A stretch of DNA of 64,000 nt from Zygnema cylindricum (taxonomy: Eukaryota > Streptophyta > Zygnematophyceae > Zygnematales > Zygnemataceae): the NCBI GenBank assembly GCA_037447655.1, contig JBBHKE010002624.1, positions 1-64,000 on the forward strand, written 5' to 3'. The notes beneath the pieces were generated by a model. That model made no database searches, was not told the DNA's origin, and worked only from the letters and a program-made list of their open reading frames with translations. Numbering within the stretch: the first letter of the stretch is position 1; each line of letters starts with the position of its first letter. The position numbers and the translations under genes are program-made. Shown here one piece after another: positions 10,367 through 21,534 of the stretch.

Positions 10367-10846
10367 AACCAGATTTCAGCTCCAATGACGAGACAAGGGG
10401 AGTTGCTGACCAGAAAATCCACAACCGCCAATCTCATAAATAGAAACGTTTTGCACTTTTCTATACGGTACTGCATGCGCGTGACGCGCGGGGTATATAG
10501 TACAGTACAATACAAATAATGAACGGTACAAAACTGTACCTGCGAAGTGAACTGCCGAAAGTATTTTGCAATCGACGCGGTCAAAATGAATCGATGTCCA
10601 TATCGTTGTACCAGATTTGTCCTTTGATTCAGCAATCTCAGCCGTACAAAAATTGTAGGTGAGAAAAAATCTATCTATGAACCGACAATATCTATTGAAA
10701 ATCTATAAACGGCCAGAGAAATTCGACATCACGCCAAAATGTCGTGTTATCAATACCGGTAGAGTAACGTACAGAATCGTACTTTTCATTTTTGCGTGTG
10801 CGATCCTGTCACATAACGCCACGTTGTCGTGTTCACTATATCCCTA
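10367..10846. other. Non-coding stretch before the CACTA-like end
   Basis: No recognised domain is present. GTAC and CGTA words are frequent. The + strand frame starting at 10659 shows no family signature. Confidence 0.5.
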
Positions 10847-11040
10847 CACTACTAGAAACGGATTTATACGTGAAAGAGTACGTGTTACTCCTACGACAAA
10901 TTGTGACGCCCCCATTAGTTCGCGTGTACAAAAACGACAGGCCCTTGGCAACCAAAGGGCAAAGCACCGGGTCGCCTGCGACTATTGTTTTTTGTACTCC
11001 ATAAGATTTTCTCGTTGTCGGCTCAGTTTTGGACGACAAT
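10847..11040 (+). mobile_element. Possible CACTA (EnSpm) transposon terminus
   Basis: CACTACTAGAAA at 10847-10858 matches the canonical terminal 12 bases of plant CACTA transposons. The next 190 bases are richer in GC than the surroundings and repeat CGACA/TGTCG-like words on both strands, as CACTA subterminal regions do. No matching inverted end and no transposase were found, so this may be a truncated element or a chance match. Confidence 0.4.
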
Positions 11041-13047
11041 GAAAAAAAAATCCCTTACTTTAACACATGGGAACACACCCGAAGTCTCAAAATGATCCGT
11101 ACATGGACTTTAAACAACAGTATAGTACACATTAAATTGTTATTAACGTTATTTACACAAATTTAGCGCCCCCAAATTTTGACTCTAAAACCTTAAATAG
11201 AATTGATAACACTAATTATTTTTGTACATTAATTAAGGTACTAGTTAATTTTCGTGTATAACTCTAATTTATGGTCATCTTGAATAAGGTGGTGTACGGA
11301 ACATGACAGACCGTACAAAATTGTACTTTGCTAAGTAATAAAGTACGAAACATGGTTTAAAATAATCGGCACCTTAAACTGCGCTCAAAATAAAAGATAA
11401 AATGAGATCGTACCTATTTTAGTGTAAAGATATTGGTCGCTTATTTATTATCTCGGAGAAGACCTAAAACAGAGTTATGAATCAATTAGGATGCGACGTT
11501 GTACGATTTGTCATATTTTGTACTCGTACCTATTTTAGTGTAGAGATCTTGATAGAAGATTTATTATTGGCATACATGTCCTATCCGCATAAAAGGCACA
11601 GAGTAAACTAACGAATACTACGTATAGTGCGCATCAAACGATTTTGAAAAGTTAATAAATTCATACCTTACAATGCACCCGTACAGTTTTCGTATATTTT
11701 CGTACATTTTCGTGCATTTTAGGGTTTTTAAACGGAATATTATGATTTTTAGGTACATTTTCGTACATTTCTATATGTTCCATTACAACTGTCTTGTATT
11801 TTCTATATAGTTTCGTACATTTTCGTACACCTTCCGTACATTTTCAGATATTTTAAAGATTTTCAGCGGTCTTGCTCTTTGTATATTTTTGTACAGTCCG
11901 TGCAATGAAAACATTACAAAATTTACGAAAAGTATGAAATCCACGAATACTACGTAATTTTCTTAAAAAAGTGGAAATCCGTACGAATTGGACATCTATG
12001 ATTATTGGCGAACTGTACCCAAATTAGAGTTATGAATAAATTAGAGTAAAAGGTTTTTTTTCAGAAACGTGAAAAATCCAAATTAGAGTTAATAACATTA
12101 ATTATTTTTTTACACTAATTTTTTTTTAACGCTAACAACGATATAGGGTAAACTTTCCGAACAGATAGGCACTTGTTTCGTTGTGTTGACGTAACATTTT
12201 TCCATTTTTTGTCAAGCTTTCTTAAAGTACGTGAAAACTTTTTTTAACTTTTTTTTTTGCTTCTAACTATGGAATAAGTTATATTATTTGCACATACACT
12301 TGTTTTTGTTTCATTTAATCATTCACCCATTTTGTATGAATATATGTTTTCAACCTATTTTTTTAACCCATTTTGTTTCGTTATATCATGTAATTATATG
12401 TAACAATAACCTAAAGGACATTGTACCATGTACTATTGTGAGAGAACTAATGAATTAGTAATAAACATTAATAATTCAATCCAATATAATGTGTCAAACA
12501 CAAAATCTTAATTATTCTTAATCATACTACGCATAAAAAATAACATTTCACACTTTAAACTAGTATTGTTTAAAATACTAAATGGTAAAGGCACATAACA
12601 AAGTAATGTTGCCCATAGTTGTTATATTAACACGAAATTGGTCGCTACTCTTGTTGGGGTATCAACATTAATTTTTAATGGGAGTTTATGAAATGATTAT
12701 TATGCATTTTAGTTTCCTATTAAACGTTAATAAATTGTTAGATCTGATTTGCAAATGGGCATTGTACGGGTATAGTTATTCACAATGACTTGTTATGTTA
12801 ATCAACAGAAAAATCAACTTTGAGATAGTCCGGCGGGTTTATATAAGTCAAATGACAAACATTATGGTAAAGAAATTATTTTAGTAGAGCGTTTGAACAC
12901 AACAAAACTACGCTTAAAAAGAAATTCCAGGGATTTCTCTATACCAACTAGATTTTTTATTTGTGTGGGACTTAAAACGGATTTCGCATAATAGACAAAT
13001 GTGTTGAAGATCGCGCACCCCGAGAAATGGGTGTTCGAAACAAAATA
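11041..13047. other. AT-rich non-coding region with CGTAC repeats
   Basis: No gene or transposon domain was recognised over about 2 kb. A cluster of CGTACATTTT variants lies at 11690-11850. Bases 12140-12240 resemble 14920-15010 (both contain TTTCCGAACAGAT and TGACGTAACA). Bases 11560-11640 resemble 18415-18490 (CATAAAA, CACAGAGTAAACTAAC, GTGCGCAT). These look like scattered members of one old non-coding repeat family. Confidence 0.55.
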
Positions 13048-13051
13048 AATT

Positions 13052-14135
13052 TAGGGAATTGATCATGGTAGTGAATGTTTTGGTTGCGCACAGTCAATTA
13101 CGACATTTTGTCAAAAAACGTGCGTTTGGAGTACACATTGGTACAAGTAAAATGTTGTTGAGTCTAAATTTGACGGTCAATCGGTTGGATAGCTTTAACT
13201 TTCAAAATATTGTTTCAACCGCTTAAACTTTTGATGAGCTTGCGAACGTCGACCGTCATAATAAAATTAGCAATTCACACGGTAGGCGAACGTTTACGGT
13301 AACAAAACTACGGCAACCACATGTAAATAAATTTGTTGCAGATAGTCACTTTTTGTCGTTACGTAAGCTCCACGGTGAGAGCACGTTGGATATTAACACA
13401 ACCGCAAAACTGAAATTTAGTCGTTTAAGCGTTACATTGAATTTAGACGCAAATTGAAACTAAACCTCTTTTAAACTGAAGTACTGTAAATATTGTACGG
13501 AAATATTAAAACGCATGAAACGAAATAAACTTTGTACACTGTAATATAACAAACCGGCATAAATATATCAATTGAAATTAAATGAAAAAAATGCGCGTCG
13601 TCACGCGCGACTAAATCGAGCCACACTATCTACGAATCAACATTCTTACATTGACAGCGAAATTTTGTTTCGTGTGTTTTAATATTTCCGTACAAGACTT
13701 AGGTACTTCAGTTTACATAGGTTTCGTTTCAATTTGCGTTTAAATTCAATGTACCGCTTATACGACTAAATTTCGACTTTGCGGCTAAGTTAATGTCCAA
13801 CGTGGTCTCACCGTGGAGCTCACGTAACGAAAAAAAGTGACTGTCTGCGACACTTTTTTTACATGTGGTTTGCCGCAGTTTTGTTACCGTAAACCTTCGC
13901 CGGCCGCCGTGAATTGCTAATTTTATTATGACGGTCGATGTTAGCAAGCGCATCAAAAGTTTAAGCAGTTCAAACAATATTTTGAAAGTCAAAGCTATCC
14001 AACCGATTGACCGTCAAATTTAGACTCAACGGTACTTCACTTGTACTAATGTGTACTTCTATTGTACATTTTATGACAAAATGACGTAAGTGACTGTGTG
14101 CAACCAAAACAGTCACTGCCATGATCAATTCCCTA
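13052..14135. mobile_element. FB1: foldback element with about 470-bp inverted arms
   Basis: The left end TAGGGAATTGATCATGG and right end CCATGATCAATTCCCTA are inverted copies. Inverted similarity continues through arms of roughly 13052-13525 and 13667-14135, around a spacer with the small palindrome GCGCGTcgtcACGCGC (13593-13608). The element is flanked by the 4-bp direct repeat AATT (13048-13051 and 14136-14139). No transposase is encoded; open frames in the arms are mirror images of each other. A second copy is FB2. The superfamily is not recognised. Confidence 0.82.
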
Positions 14136-16168
14136 AATTTAATAATGTTATTTTTTTCCATTACGCTAATATAGGTAAGTTTGGTACATACAATGTACGA
14201 AACGTTTTATGTCATATGGAAATGGCTTGGTATTTCGAAGAAAAGTACTGAAAATTTGAAAAAGTGTCGAATACCGCCGTCGGCACGTGAAAGGGGAATC
14301 ACAATAATAGAGTCCGCGGGAAACTGACTTAACTTTTTTTGACGTGTTTAATCATCGACAAACTAACACATAAAATGCACGCATAAAACGCCAAAAGAAA
14401 ATGAATATGAGCATGGAACACATACAATGTTTGTGAAATGCGTTGATCGACGTTGACTTCATAATAAAATGAAAAAGTGGAAAATCATTTAATAAAAAAT
14501 ACTACCACAACTTAATCAAACTTAGTTCAAATTTTCGCGTCGTGGGAGCATACATAACGTTAGGAAAAATATACGTGGCCGCCTGTGCACATGCCATCCG
14601 GCGCGTTGCGACGACTACACTTGTGGGAAAAGGATTGCTGCCACAGATTCTAACCGTGCGTAGTCTCAGCCTGACGATAGCGAGTACTGTCATTTTCCGC
14701 GCCGACAGCAACATGACAACATCTCTCCCTGTAATACAATCTACCACCGGATTGGCTCCAGCCGAAGATTCGATCTGTCAGAGTGGCTCTCGTAATTATT
14801 TTGTAGTTGTCAGGGGAGCTCCCCGTAACCGTCAAGGTGGCCCCCCGTAACGGATTTCTGCCTTCGAAGTCTCAAAATATTCCGTACATTGTCTTTAGGC
14901 GACAGTACAGTACTGATGATTACTGTACTTTCCGAACAGATTGGCACCTGTTTCGCTGTGGTGACGTAACACAGCCATTTTTTGTGAAGCTTTCTTAAAA
15001 GTTGTGGATACGACAGCAAGACAGAATCTAACGTATTTGCGACGAAGCATGCGGCGTACTTTTCGAGGCATATTTGAGAGCGATGATTGGGACGGCTGTC
15101 ATCCACCTGTGGAAGAACACAATGTTAGCTAATTCGGAAGTGAGTCATATGTACTCGTTTTGTCTTTTCTGATCTCAAATCTGCAGCGATGAATCGGGTT
15201 GACCTTATTCGGGCGCGATGTATTGCGTTGACCTTTTTAGATTGCGGTGTATCGCGTTGACCTTTGCTGGTCCAAGCGACTCCTGTAACAGACTGTACGG
15301 TCAAAGTGGTTGGGATACCGAGTCTAGCTCCAATAGAAGGTCAGAGCTACACCGCGCATCGTAATTAGAGTAATGAAAAAATTAGAGTAAAAAAAGAGAA
15401 AAAAATAATTAGAGTAATTTACTCTAATTTATGTGATAGAGCTGTTTCAAAAAGGAATTTACTCTAATTTATGCGGTGTACTCTAATTTGGCAAGTTAAT
15501 ATCCTCTACTGTAAATAAGGTATTCGTACAGAATCTGACAAAACGTACAGTTTATCGTCACTATGACGTTCGCACTACGCGTTTTGTTAAAACGCAGTTA
15601 CATGATAATGGCCTGTATTAAATCATTATTTGTACTTTTTTACTTATAAAAGTACAATTTTGCACGGTCGGACGTCGTCCGTACTCCACACTATTTAAAA
15701 CTAACATATATTAGAATAAAAAACGCTAATTAAACCTTACCTAAATTAGAATAATGAAAAAATTAGAATCGATTACTCTATTTGATGTGATAGAGTCAAA
15801 ATTTCGAGCGACCGAATTAGAGTAATTTACTCTAATTACGATTCGCGGTGTAGCAATCGGGTAGCCGTATCCGTACCCAATCTGTACGCGACCGCCCGCG
15901 GTACCTCTATGTAGGGCGGTCATCCACCTAAGAATCCAGATTTTGATAATTTTATAATTTGATCTTATTGTTTCATTTCATAGATGTCTCATGCGCATGA
16001 AACGCCCATAAAATAACGAATATGCGCATGAAACAAAATTCAAAAGTTTTTTAAAATGCGTTGGCCAACTTTGACTTCATACTAAAAAAATAAAATAGTA
16101 CAAGTGGAAAATATATAATAAAAATAATACTACAACAGATACAAACCTATTTTTGTTTTACGTTAATA
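14136..16168. other. Non-coding repeat-rich region
   Basis: No gene is recognised. Bases 15040-15260 match 17880-18060 (GAGAGCGATGATTGGGACGG, GTGGAAGAACACAA) and include three TTGACC units of the minisatellite found at 18059. Bases 15360-15500 and 15740-15850 hold many copies of ATTAGAGTAA and its complement TTACTCTAAT. Bases 15800-16168 match 26925-27480, the same repeat as the left flank of FB2. Confidence 0.6.
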
Positions 16169-16172
16169 TATG

Positions 16173-17245
16173 TAGGGAATTGATCATGACATTGACTGTT
16201 TTGGTTGCGCACAGTCACTTACGTCATTTTGTCAAAAATTGTACGTTTGAAGTTTATATTGGTACAAATAAAGTCACGTTGAGTACAAATTTGACGGTCA
16301 ATCTGATGGACAACTTTGACTTTCATAATATTGTTTCAACAACATAAAATTTGGCCGCACTTGCGGACGTCGACCGTCATAATAAAATTAGCAATTCACA
16401 CGGCCGGGGAACGTTTACGGTAACAAAACTGCGACAACCACATGTAAATAAAAGTGTTGCAGACAGTCACTTTTTGTCTTTAGGTGAGCTACTGAGCTCC
16501 AAGGTGAGAGCACTTAGCCGCAAAATTGAAATTTAATCGTCTAAGCGTTACATTGAACTAAGACGCGAAGTGAATCGAAACCTCTTTAAACTAAAGTACT
16601 ATAATTCTTGTACGGAAATATTAAAACGCACAAAACTAAATAAACTTTGTACACTATAATAAAACGAACCGGCGTAAAAATATCAATTGAAAATTGAATG
16701 AAAAAAATGCGCGTCGTCACGCGCGTCGAAATTGCGCTACACTATCTGCGAATCAACATTCTTACATTGACAACAAATTTTTTTTTCGTGCGTTTTAATG
16801 TTTCCGAACAAAATTAATAGTAGTTCAATTTAGTTTAAAGAGGTTTCGTTTCAATATGTGTCTAAGTTCAACGTAACGATTAAACGATTAAATTTCAATT
16901 TTACGGCTAAAATCTCTCACCGTGGAGCTCACGTAAAGACAAAAAGTGACTGTCTGCAACACTTTTATTTACATGTGGTTGCCGCAGTTTTGTTACCGTA
17001 AACGTTCGTCGGCTGTGTGAATTGCTAATTTTATTATGACGAACAACGTCCGCAAGCGCGGCAAAATTTTAAGGGGGGTTGAAACAATATTTTGAAAGTC
17101 AAAGTTGTCCAACCGATTGACTGTCACATTTGTACTCAACATTACTTTATTTGTACAAATATGTACTTCAAACGTACAATTTTTGACAAAATGACGTAAG
17201 TGACTATACGTAACCAAAACAGTCAGTGTTTTGATCAATTCCCTA
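16173..17245. mobile_element. FB2: second foldback element
   Basis: It has the same ends as FB1 (TAGGGAATTGATCA and its inverse), arms of about 450 bp and the same central palindrome (16709-16724). It is flanked by TATG at 16169-16172 and 17246-17249. The paralogous sequence near 27475-27490 lacks the element and has a single ACATG there, which fits insertion with a 4-bp duplication. No coding capacity is seen. Confidence 0.85.
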
Positions 17246-17249
17246 TATG

Positions 17250-18058
17250 TATTGTTTAATTAGTGTTAGTTACTCTAATTTCGACTGCTTTTAAAAATTG
17301 TAGACAGTCTGTACTAAAACTGCTCATTATTTATTACAGAAGTACAAAACAATCATCAGGTAATGGCGTTTGATTAGAGAAATTGAGTGCGTCGCCAAGA
17401 AAAAGCGTACTCTAATTTGTTTCCAAGTCATAAAGAGGAAGGAATGTCGAATATGTGAACACAGATTAGCGTTAATTGTCTATTTTTGACTTTTTCTAAA
17501 TAATGTAGTGCAAAAAATGAATCAGTTTGTAATGAAACTGCTCATTATTTTGTAAAGACGTACGAAAAAGTGTCACTTAAAGGCGTCGACACGGGAAAGT
17601 GAGTGTGTCCCTACGAAACAGCGCACTCAAATTTGATTCCCATTATTAAAGACGGGGGAGAATCGCAAAAATATGTTCTCACATCTATGTGAACACAGAC
17701 TATCGCGGCTACATCCAAAAAAATGTGTAAATTATAGTGTTGTGTATATGCAAAAAATTTATCGCGATTTCACCGATACCGATAGTTATCGGTTATTGAA
17801 CGGATAGAGGTCTTGATATATCACTCCGAGACCAACAAATTCCTTATCGGCGATAACTTTAACAGTAAAAAAACATCAGCGGCAAAGACTTTTATACAGC
17901 ATACTTTTCGAAACATATCTGAGAGCGATGATTGGGACGGTTGTCATCCACCTGTGGAAGAACACAATATTAGCTATTCCGGAAGTGAATTATCTGTACT
18001 CGTTTTGTCTTTTTTGATTTCAAATCTGCAGCGATGAATTAGGATGTCCTTATCCGGG
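17250..18058. other. Non-coding repeat flanking FB2
   Basis: This is the right half of the repeat interrupted by FB2. It matches 27485-28130 (GTTAGTTACTCTAATTTC, AACATGTTCTCACAT, GAGACCAACAAATTCCTTAT). From about 17880 it matches 15040-15260. No coding signal. Confidence 0.65.
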
Positions 18059-18401
18059 CGCGATGTATCACGTTGACCTTCCCAGATTGCGATTGTACCG
18101 CGTTGACCTTTTTAGATTTCGATATATCGCGTTGACCTTATCAGATTGCGATTTATCGCGTTGACCTTCTCACATTGCGATGTATCACGTTGACCCTCTC
18201 AGATTGCGATGTATCACGTTGACCTTTCTCGGATTGCGATGTATCGCGTTGAAATTCTCAAATTGCGATATAACGCGCTTACCATATCAGATTGCGATTT
18301 ATCGCGTTGACCTTTTCACATTGCGATGTATCATGTTGACCCTCTCAGATTGCGATGTATCACGTTGACCTTCTCAGATTGTGATGTATCGCGTTGACTC
18401 T
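18059..18401. repeat. 29-bp minisatellite rich in W-boxes
   Basis: About 12 units follow the pattern ATTGCGATGTATCGCG, TTGACC, TTCTCAG. Ten of the twelve carry TTGACC or TTGACT, the core W-box bound by plant WRKY factors. Units differ by point changes, so the array is not freshly made. Three related units lie at 15195-15260. Confidence 0.88.
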
Positions 18402-18755
18402 GGGTGGTCCTAACTGACCAGAGATGTCCTATAGGCATAAAACCCACGGAGTAAACTAACAAGCACTACGTAGAGTGCGCATAAAACAATTTCAAATTTT
18501 ATAAAATAAGTAGTAAAATTCGTACTTTTTTGTACTTTTCAAATATTTAAATATTCAAAACCCTAAAAACTGAAAAAGGCAACAAACAAACGACCCGACT
18601 GCCTCGTCGCTGAACCAACGACCAAACTGCCTGGTGGTTAGTTTACAAGGACTTAGTGGGTTGAGGGTAGAATAGAGCAGCTGCTATGGCTGCGATGTTC
18701 GACCAGCGTAGCTGCGATATCAGACTAGCGCAACATGGTTGCATAGCAACGCAAC
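18402..18755. other. Non-coding flank with GCAAC/GCTGC words
   Basis: No gene is seen. From about 18680 the sequence becomes a low-complexity string of GCTGCGAT and GCATAGCAACGCAAC words. These resume beyond E10 at 19851, showing that E10 inserted into this tract. Confidence 0.6.
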
Positions 18756-19850
18756 TGTTGAAATTTATGTATTTTCTAGGTCTGTGTTGGAAAAATAAAT
18801 AGAGTGTTGAAAAGAGGTGGCTAATAGTTCACTTCTATATTTTAGTTAGAATGTAAAGAGAGAGAGAAAGAGAGGACCAAAGGCACGCCATGGTTGCCGC
18901 ATCATTTAGAAGGAGGAAGAATGAATTAGAAAGTATTTTACTAGTTTTAGCAAAATATTGCCGCTGGCCGGATTTGAACAGGGGTCTGTTGGCTACTAAA
19001 GTAGACCAACGCCTTATCCATTAAGATACTTACGAAACGATAGACGTAATGGGTTTCATAAATATATAAACATTAACGAAACAGCTAATTAACAGCAGAC
19101 TAACCAAAATGAGCAATTTCTGCATGTACGCGAATCTGAACCGTGTAAAATATGTTTTGATAGGACGGCCGGCATTATAGCCGCCACGCGAAGTGAGCTT
19201 TTTGGCGGCATACGGATGTAGCGTCACGCGGTGCCACGTGGCCCCACATTATTTGATACCGGAGAAGATGGGAGGAGGAACCATGGCTTCCGATATGACA
19301 GGTGTCACCTTGTAGACCTTGTCGTACAATGGTTGTACAATAAGTACATCGCCCATTGTACCTTCTTGTACTTTATATTGTTCCTATTGGACTAGGGTTT
19401 AATAGTAGGTAGTCGTGAGTAGGCAGACCGAGACTTAGTGATATTTAGGTACCTCTCTCTCTAAGAGAGCTTGTAACTATAAAGGTCATATTTGACCAGC
19501 CATAACTTAATGCTCGGGTGAGCAAATTCAGTGATTCTTTTTGCTGCGGACTCAGGGGAGTCTAAGCTACACAAGGGTGTAGTTGGTCAGAGGTTTTTAC
19601 GTGTCAGGGTGGCACTTATTCAGTGGGAAAGTCAAAGTGGGGAATATTGTCCAAAACACATATTCAAGCTTTGCATTCTGTGGTGGAACTGAGCACACAG
19701 GTCTTCTTTTCACAGGGGTGAAGGTGTATTGGGGTTCTAATTGTCAAGGGATCATTCATTTGGGTTTATATCAACTTGGAGTCGGCACTATCTAGATTAG
19801 CTTCTTTTGGATCTGCGAATTCTGTGGGCAATGGAGCCCATAGAATTTCA
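18756..19850 (+). mobile_element. E10: chimeric solo LTR with target duplication
   Basis: The LTR begins TGTTGAAATTTATG (18756) and ends ATAGAATTTCA (19850), flanked by GCAAC on both sides (18751-18755 and 19851-19855). The first 49 bp match the start of E5-type LTRs. From 18805 a second LTR start, TGTTGAAAAGAGG, opens an E4-type sequence. From about 19545 it returns to E5-type sequence to the end, including the in-LTR gag start ATGGAGCCCATAGAATTT (19831). No internal region follows. Confidence 0.85.
18961..19033 (-). other. tRNA-like module, antisense in E10
   Basis: On the - strand: CTTAATGGATAAGGCG (A-box/D-arm-like), then a GTTGG...CCAAC pairing region, then GTTCAAATCC (B-box/T-loop-like), over about 70 bases. 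This is the most tRNA-like copy in the window, but the acceptor ends do not pair convincingly. Confidence 0.5.
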
Positions 19851-20299
19851 GCAACAACATAGCAACGCAGCAGCATAACAACGCTATGCTATAGCGTAGC
19901 ATTGCATAGCAACGCAACATGTCTATGGCAACATAACAATGTAATAGAATGCGATTTGACTTTGTGCATTGCTAGTCTGAGTGTAGCACCCCTTGTGAGT
20001 TATTTCATCACCGCTTTTTACATGGCTGAACGAAGGACTAGACTAACTGGTTGCTGAACCAACAACCATACTACCTCGTTGTTAGTACAACATGGCTATT
20101 AAAAAAAATGTCTGCGATAAAAAAAACCATGTCCACAATCAAAAATGACAAAGTTCACATTAAAGCAAATAAAAACAAACTTTGTATTAATCGGAGGGAT
20201 ATGGTTTAATTTCACATTAAAAATATGTCAACTCATTCTAGGATGTGAATATATATATATCTCCCCTATCTCTCTTTACTCCAAATCTACGTCAAACAT

Positions 20300-21534
20300 G
20301 TATTCATCAAACTCCTATTCCCCTACCTTTCCTTCTTCTTCATCCCATCCTACCATTTCCTTTTCATAATTAACATTCTTGGTGTTCTGTAAAAATATGA
20401 GATTGCTATAAACCCAAACCAAATCAATGGCTTTTTTAGCTGTCAACTGGTTCCTTTTTTTAGAGTGAATATGGTCATACGTTGACCAATTCCTCTCACA
20501 TGAACTGGCAACTGTGCACTGAGCAAGGATCCTTATTGCTACTTTTTGTAAGACGGGGGTGACATCCCCAAATTGCTGCCACCACTTCCACCCTAACATC
20601 TGCTTAGCACAAGTCTTTGTCATTTTCCTCCCAAAAATACCCTCAAAACCTTTATACTTAGACAACTCATAGTAGGCCGCAGCTTAGTCCGCCACATCAA
20701 GTAACATCTTATCAAGCATTATTTGGAAACCTTCCATTATTTTCACATTTGAAAGTGGACCATACTCGTGACTTTGGTTCTCGCGATCAAGTACAAAGCG
20801 AGCAGCATATATGAGGCTATGTGCCATCTCCCATCTGGCGATGAAAGACACCTTCAACTCCTCTAGAATCTGCAGGCCTTCGTAATTTCGCGTTCCTCCA
20901 TTGTTGGATAACTTCATTAAGAACTCCCTAATACTGTAAAAACCATGATAAACTTTTCCCAAGTTTGAGCTCCATTTGTCGCACTCCATCACCAGCCGTA
21001 TTACAGGTTCCGAAAGTGTCACAACCTCAGTCACTCTCGTCGAAAACTCCGGGATCAAGATAAAGCCTTTAATCTTCGCACCCTCTAACTTGTATGTAGA
21101 CTTCAATAATCACTGTTTCTAAGCATCAATAAACATCAAGATCTCTAAGCTATCCTTCACCTCTAAAAACCTCTGTAACATGATAAAATTTGTAGCAATC
21201 TTGGTCTCTCTAGGTTTCAAAGGCCTAAGTTAGGATATTTCGTGGAACAAGGCTGCAGTCATGTGGTGTTCCATGATAATTTTCAACAGGTCGTTCGCCT
21301 CTCGGATAGGTGTTGAAATAAATGATAATTTGTCCCAATCCTCCAACATTAGGTCGAATACGTTAGCAGCGCATGGCGTCCTCAAGATGGAAGGATAAAT
21401 TTCCATGAGCATAGAGGCGGCAGCCTTGTTTATGAAGCATAATCTGTCATAACTTGTTCCACATGCTTCACCCCCACCGCAAGAACTCCTATATCTAACA
21501 CTTTAGCATCATTGATTTTACCTCGAGTGTCTTC
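20300..21534 (-). pseudogene. hAT transposase, C-terminal half (copy 1)
   Basis: This is a relic of a hAT-family cut-and-paste transposase of the DUF659 type. Reading right to left: VGVKHVEQVMTDYAS (part of the catalytic core), TPCAANVFDLMLEDWDKL, the YKLEGAKIKGFI to LMLDKMLLDVAD region, and the C-terminal dimerisation domain WWQQFGDVTP, ILAQCTVASSCERNWSTY, KKRNQLTAKKAIDLVWVYSN. Stops near 20684, 21107, 21117, 21230 and 21430 disrupt it. At 21534 it is cut by LTR L1. Confidence 0.85.

Noticed and set aside
10271-10519. Gly/Arg/Glu-rich + strand frame and its antisense Ser/Pro/Phe-rich partner
   Set aside because: Produced by the (GGGA)n purine tract.
10659-11042. 127-codon + strand frame, possible small gene
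   Set aside because: No domain or composition typical of coding sequence; it overlaps the CACTA-like terminus and competing frames exist on both strands.
13729-14161. Short open frames in FB1 and FB2 arms
   Set aside because: They mirror each other across the inverted arms and show no family motif.
13052-17245. TA target duplication for the foldback elements (Tc1/mariner type)
   Set aside because: TA lies inside both ends, and the paralogous empty site near 27480 has the length expected for a 4-bp duplication, not for TA outside GGGAATT.
18059-18401. CRISPR-like array of 29-bp repeats
   Set aside because: There are no unique spacers; units are contiguous, and the context is eukaryotic.
18961-19033. 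A functional tRNA gene on the - strand
   Set aside because: A-box and B-box words are present but acceptor and anticodon stems do not form a standard cloverleaf, and similar modules recur in LTRs.
18805-19850. E10 starting at the internal TGTTGAAAAGAGG
   Set aside because: The flank there (TAGAG) does not match the right flank, whereas 18756 gives a perfect GCAAC pair.
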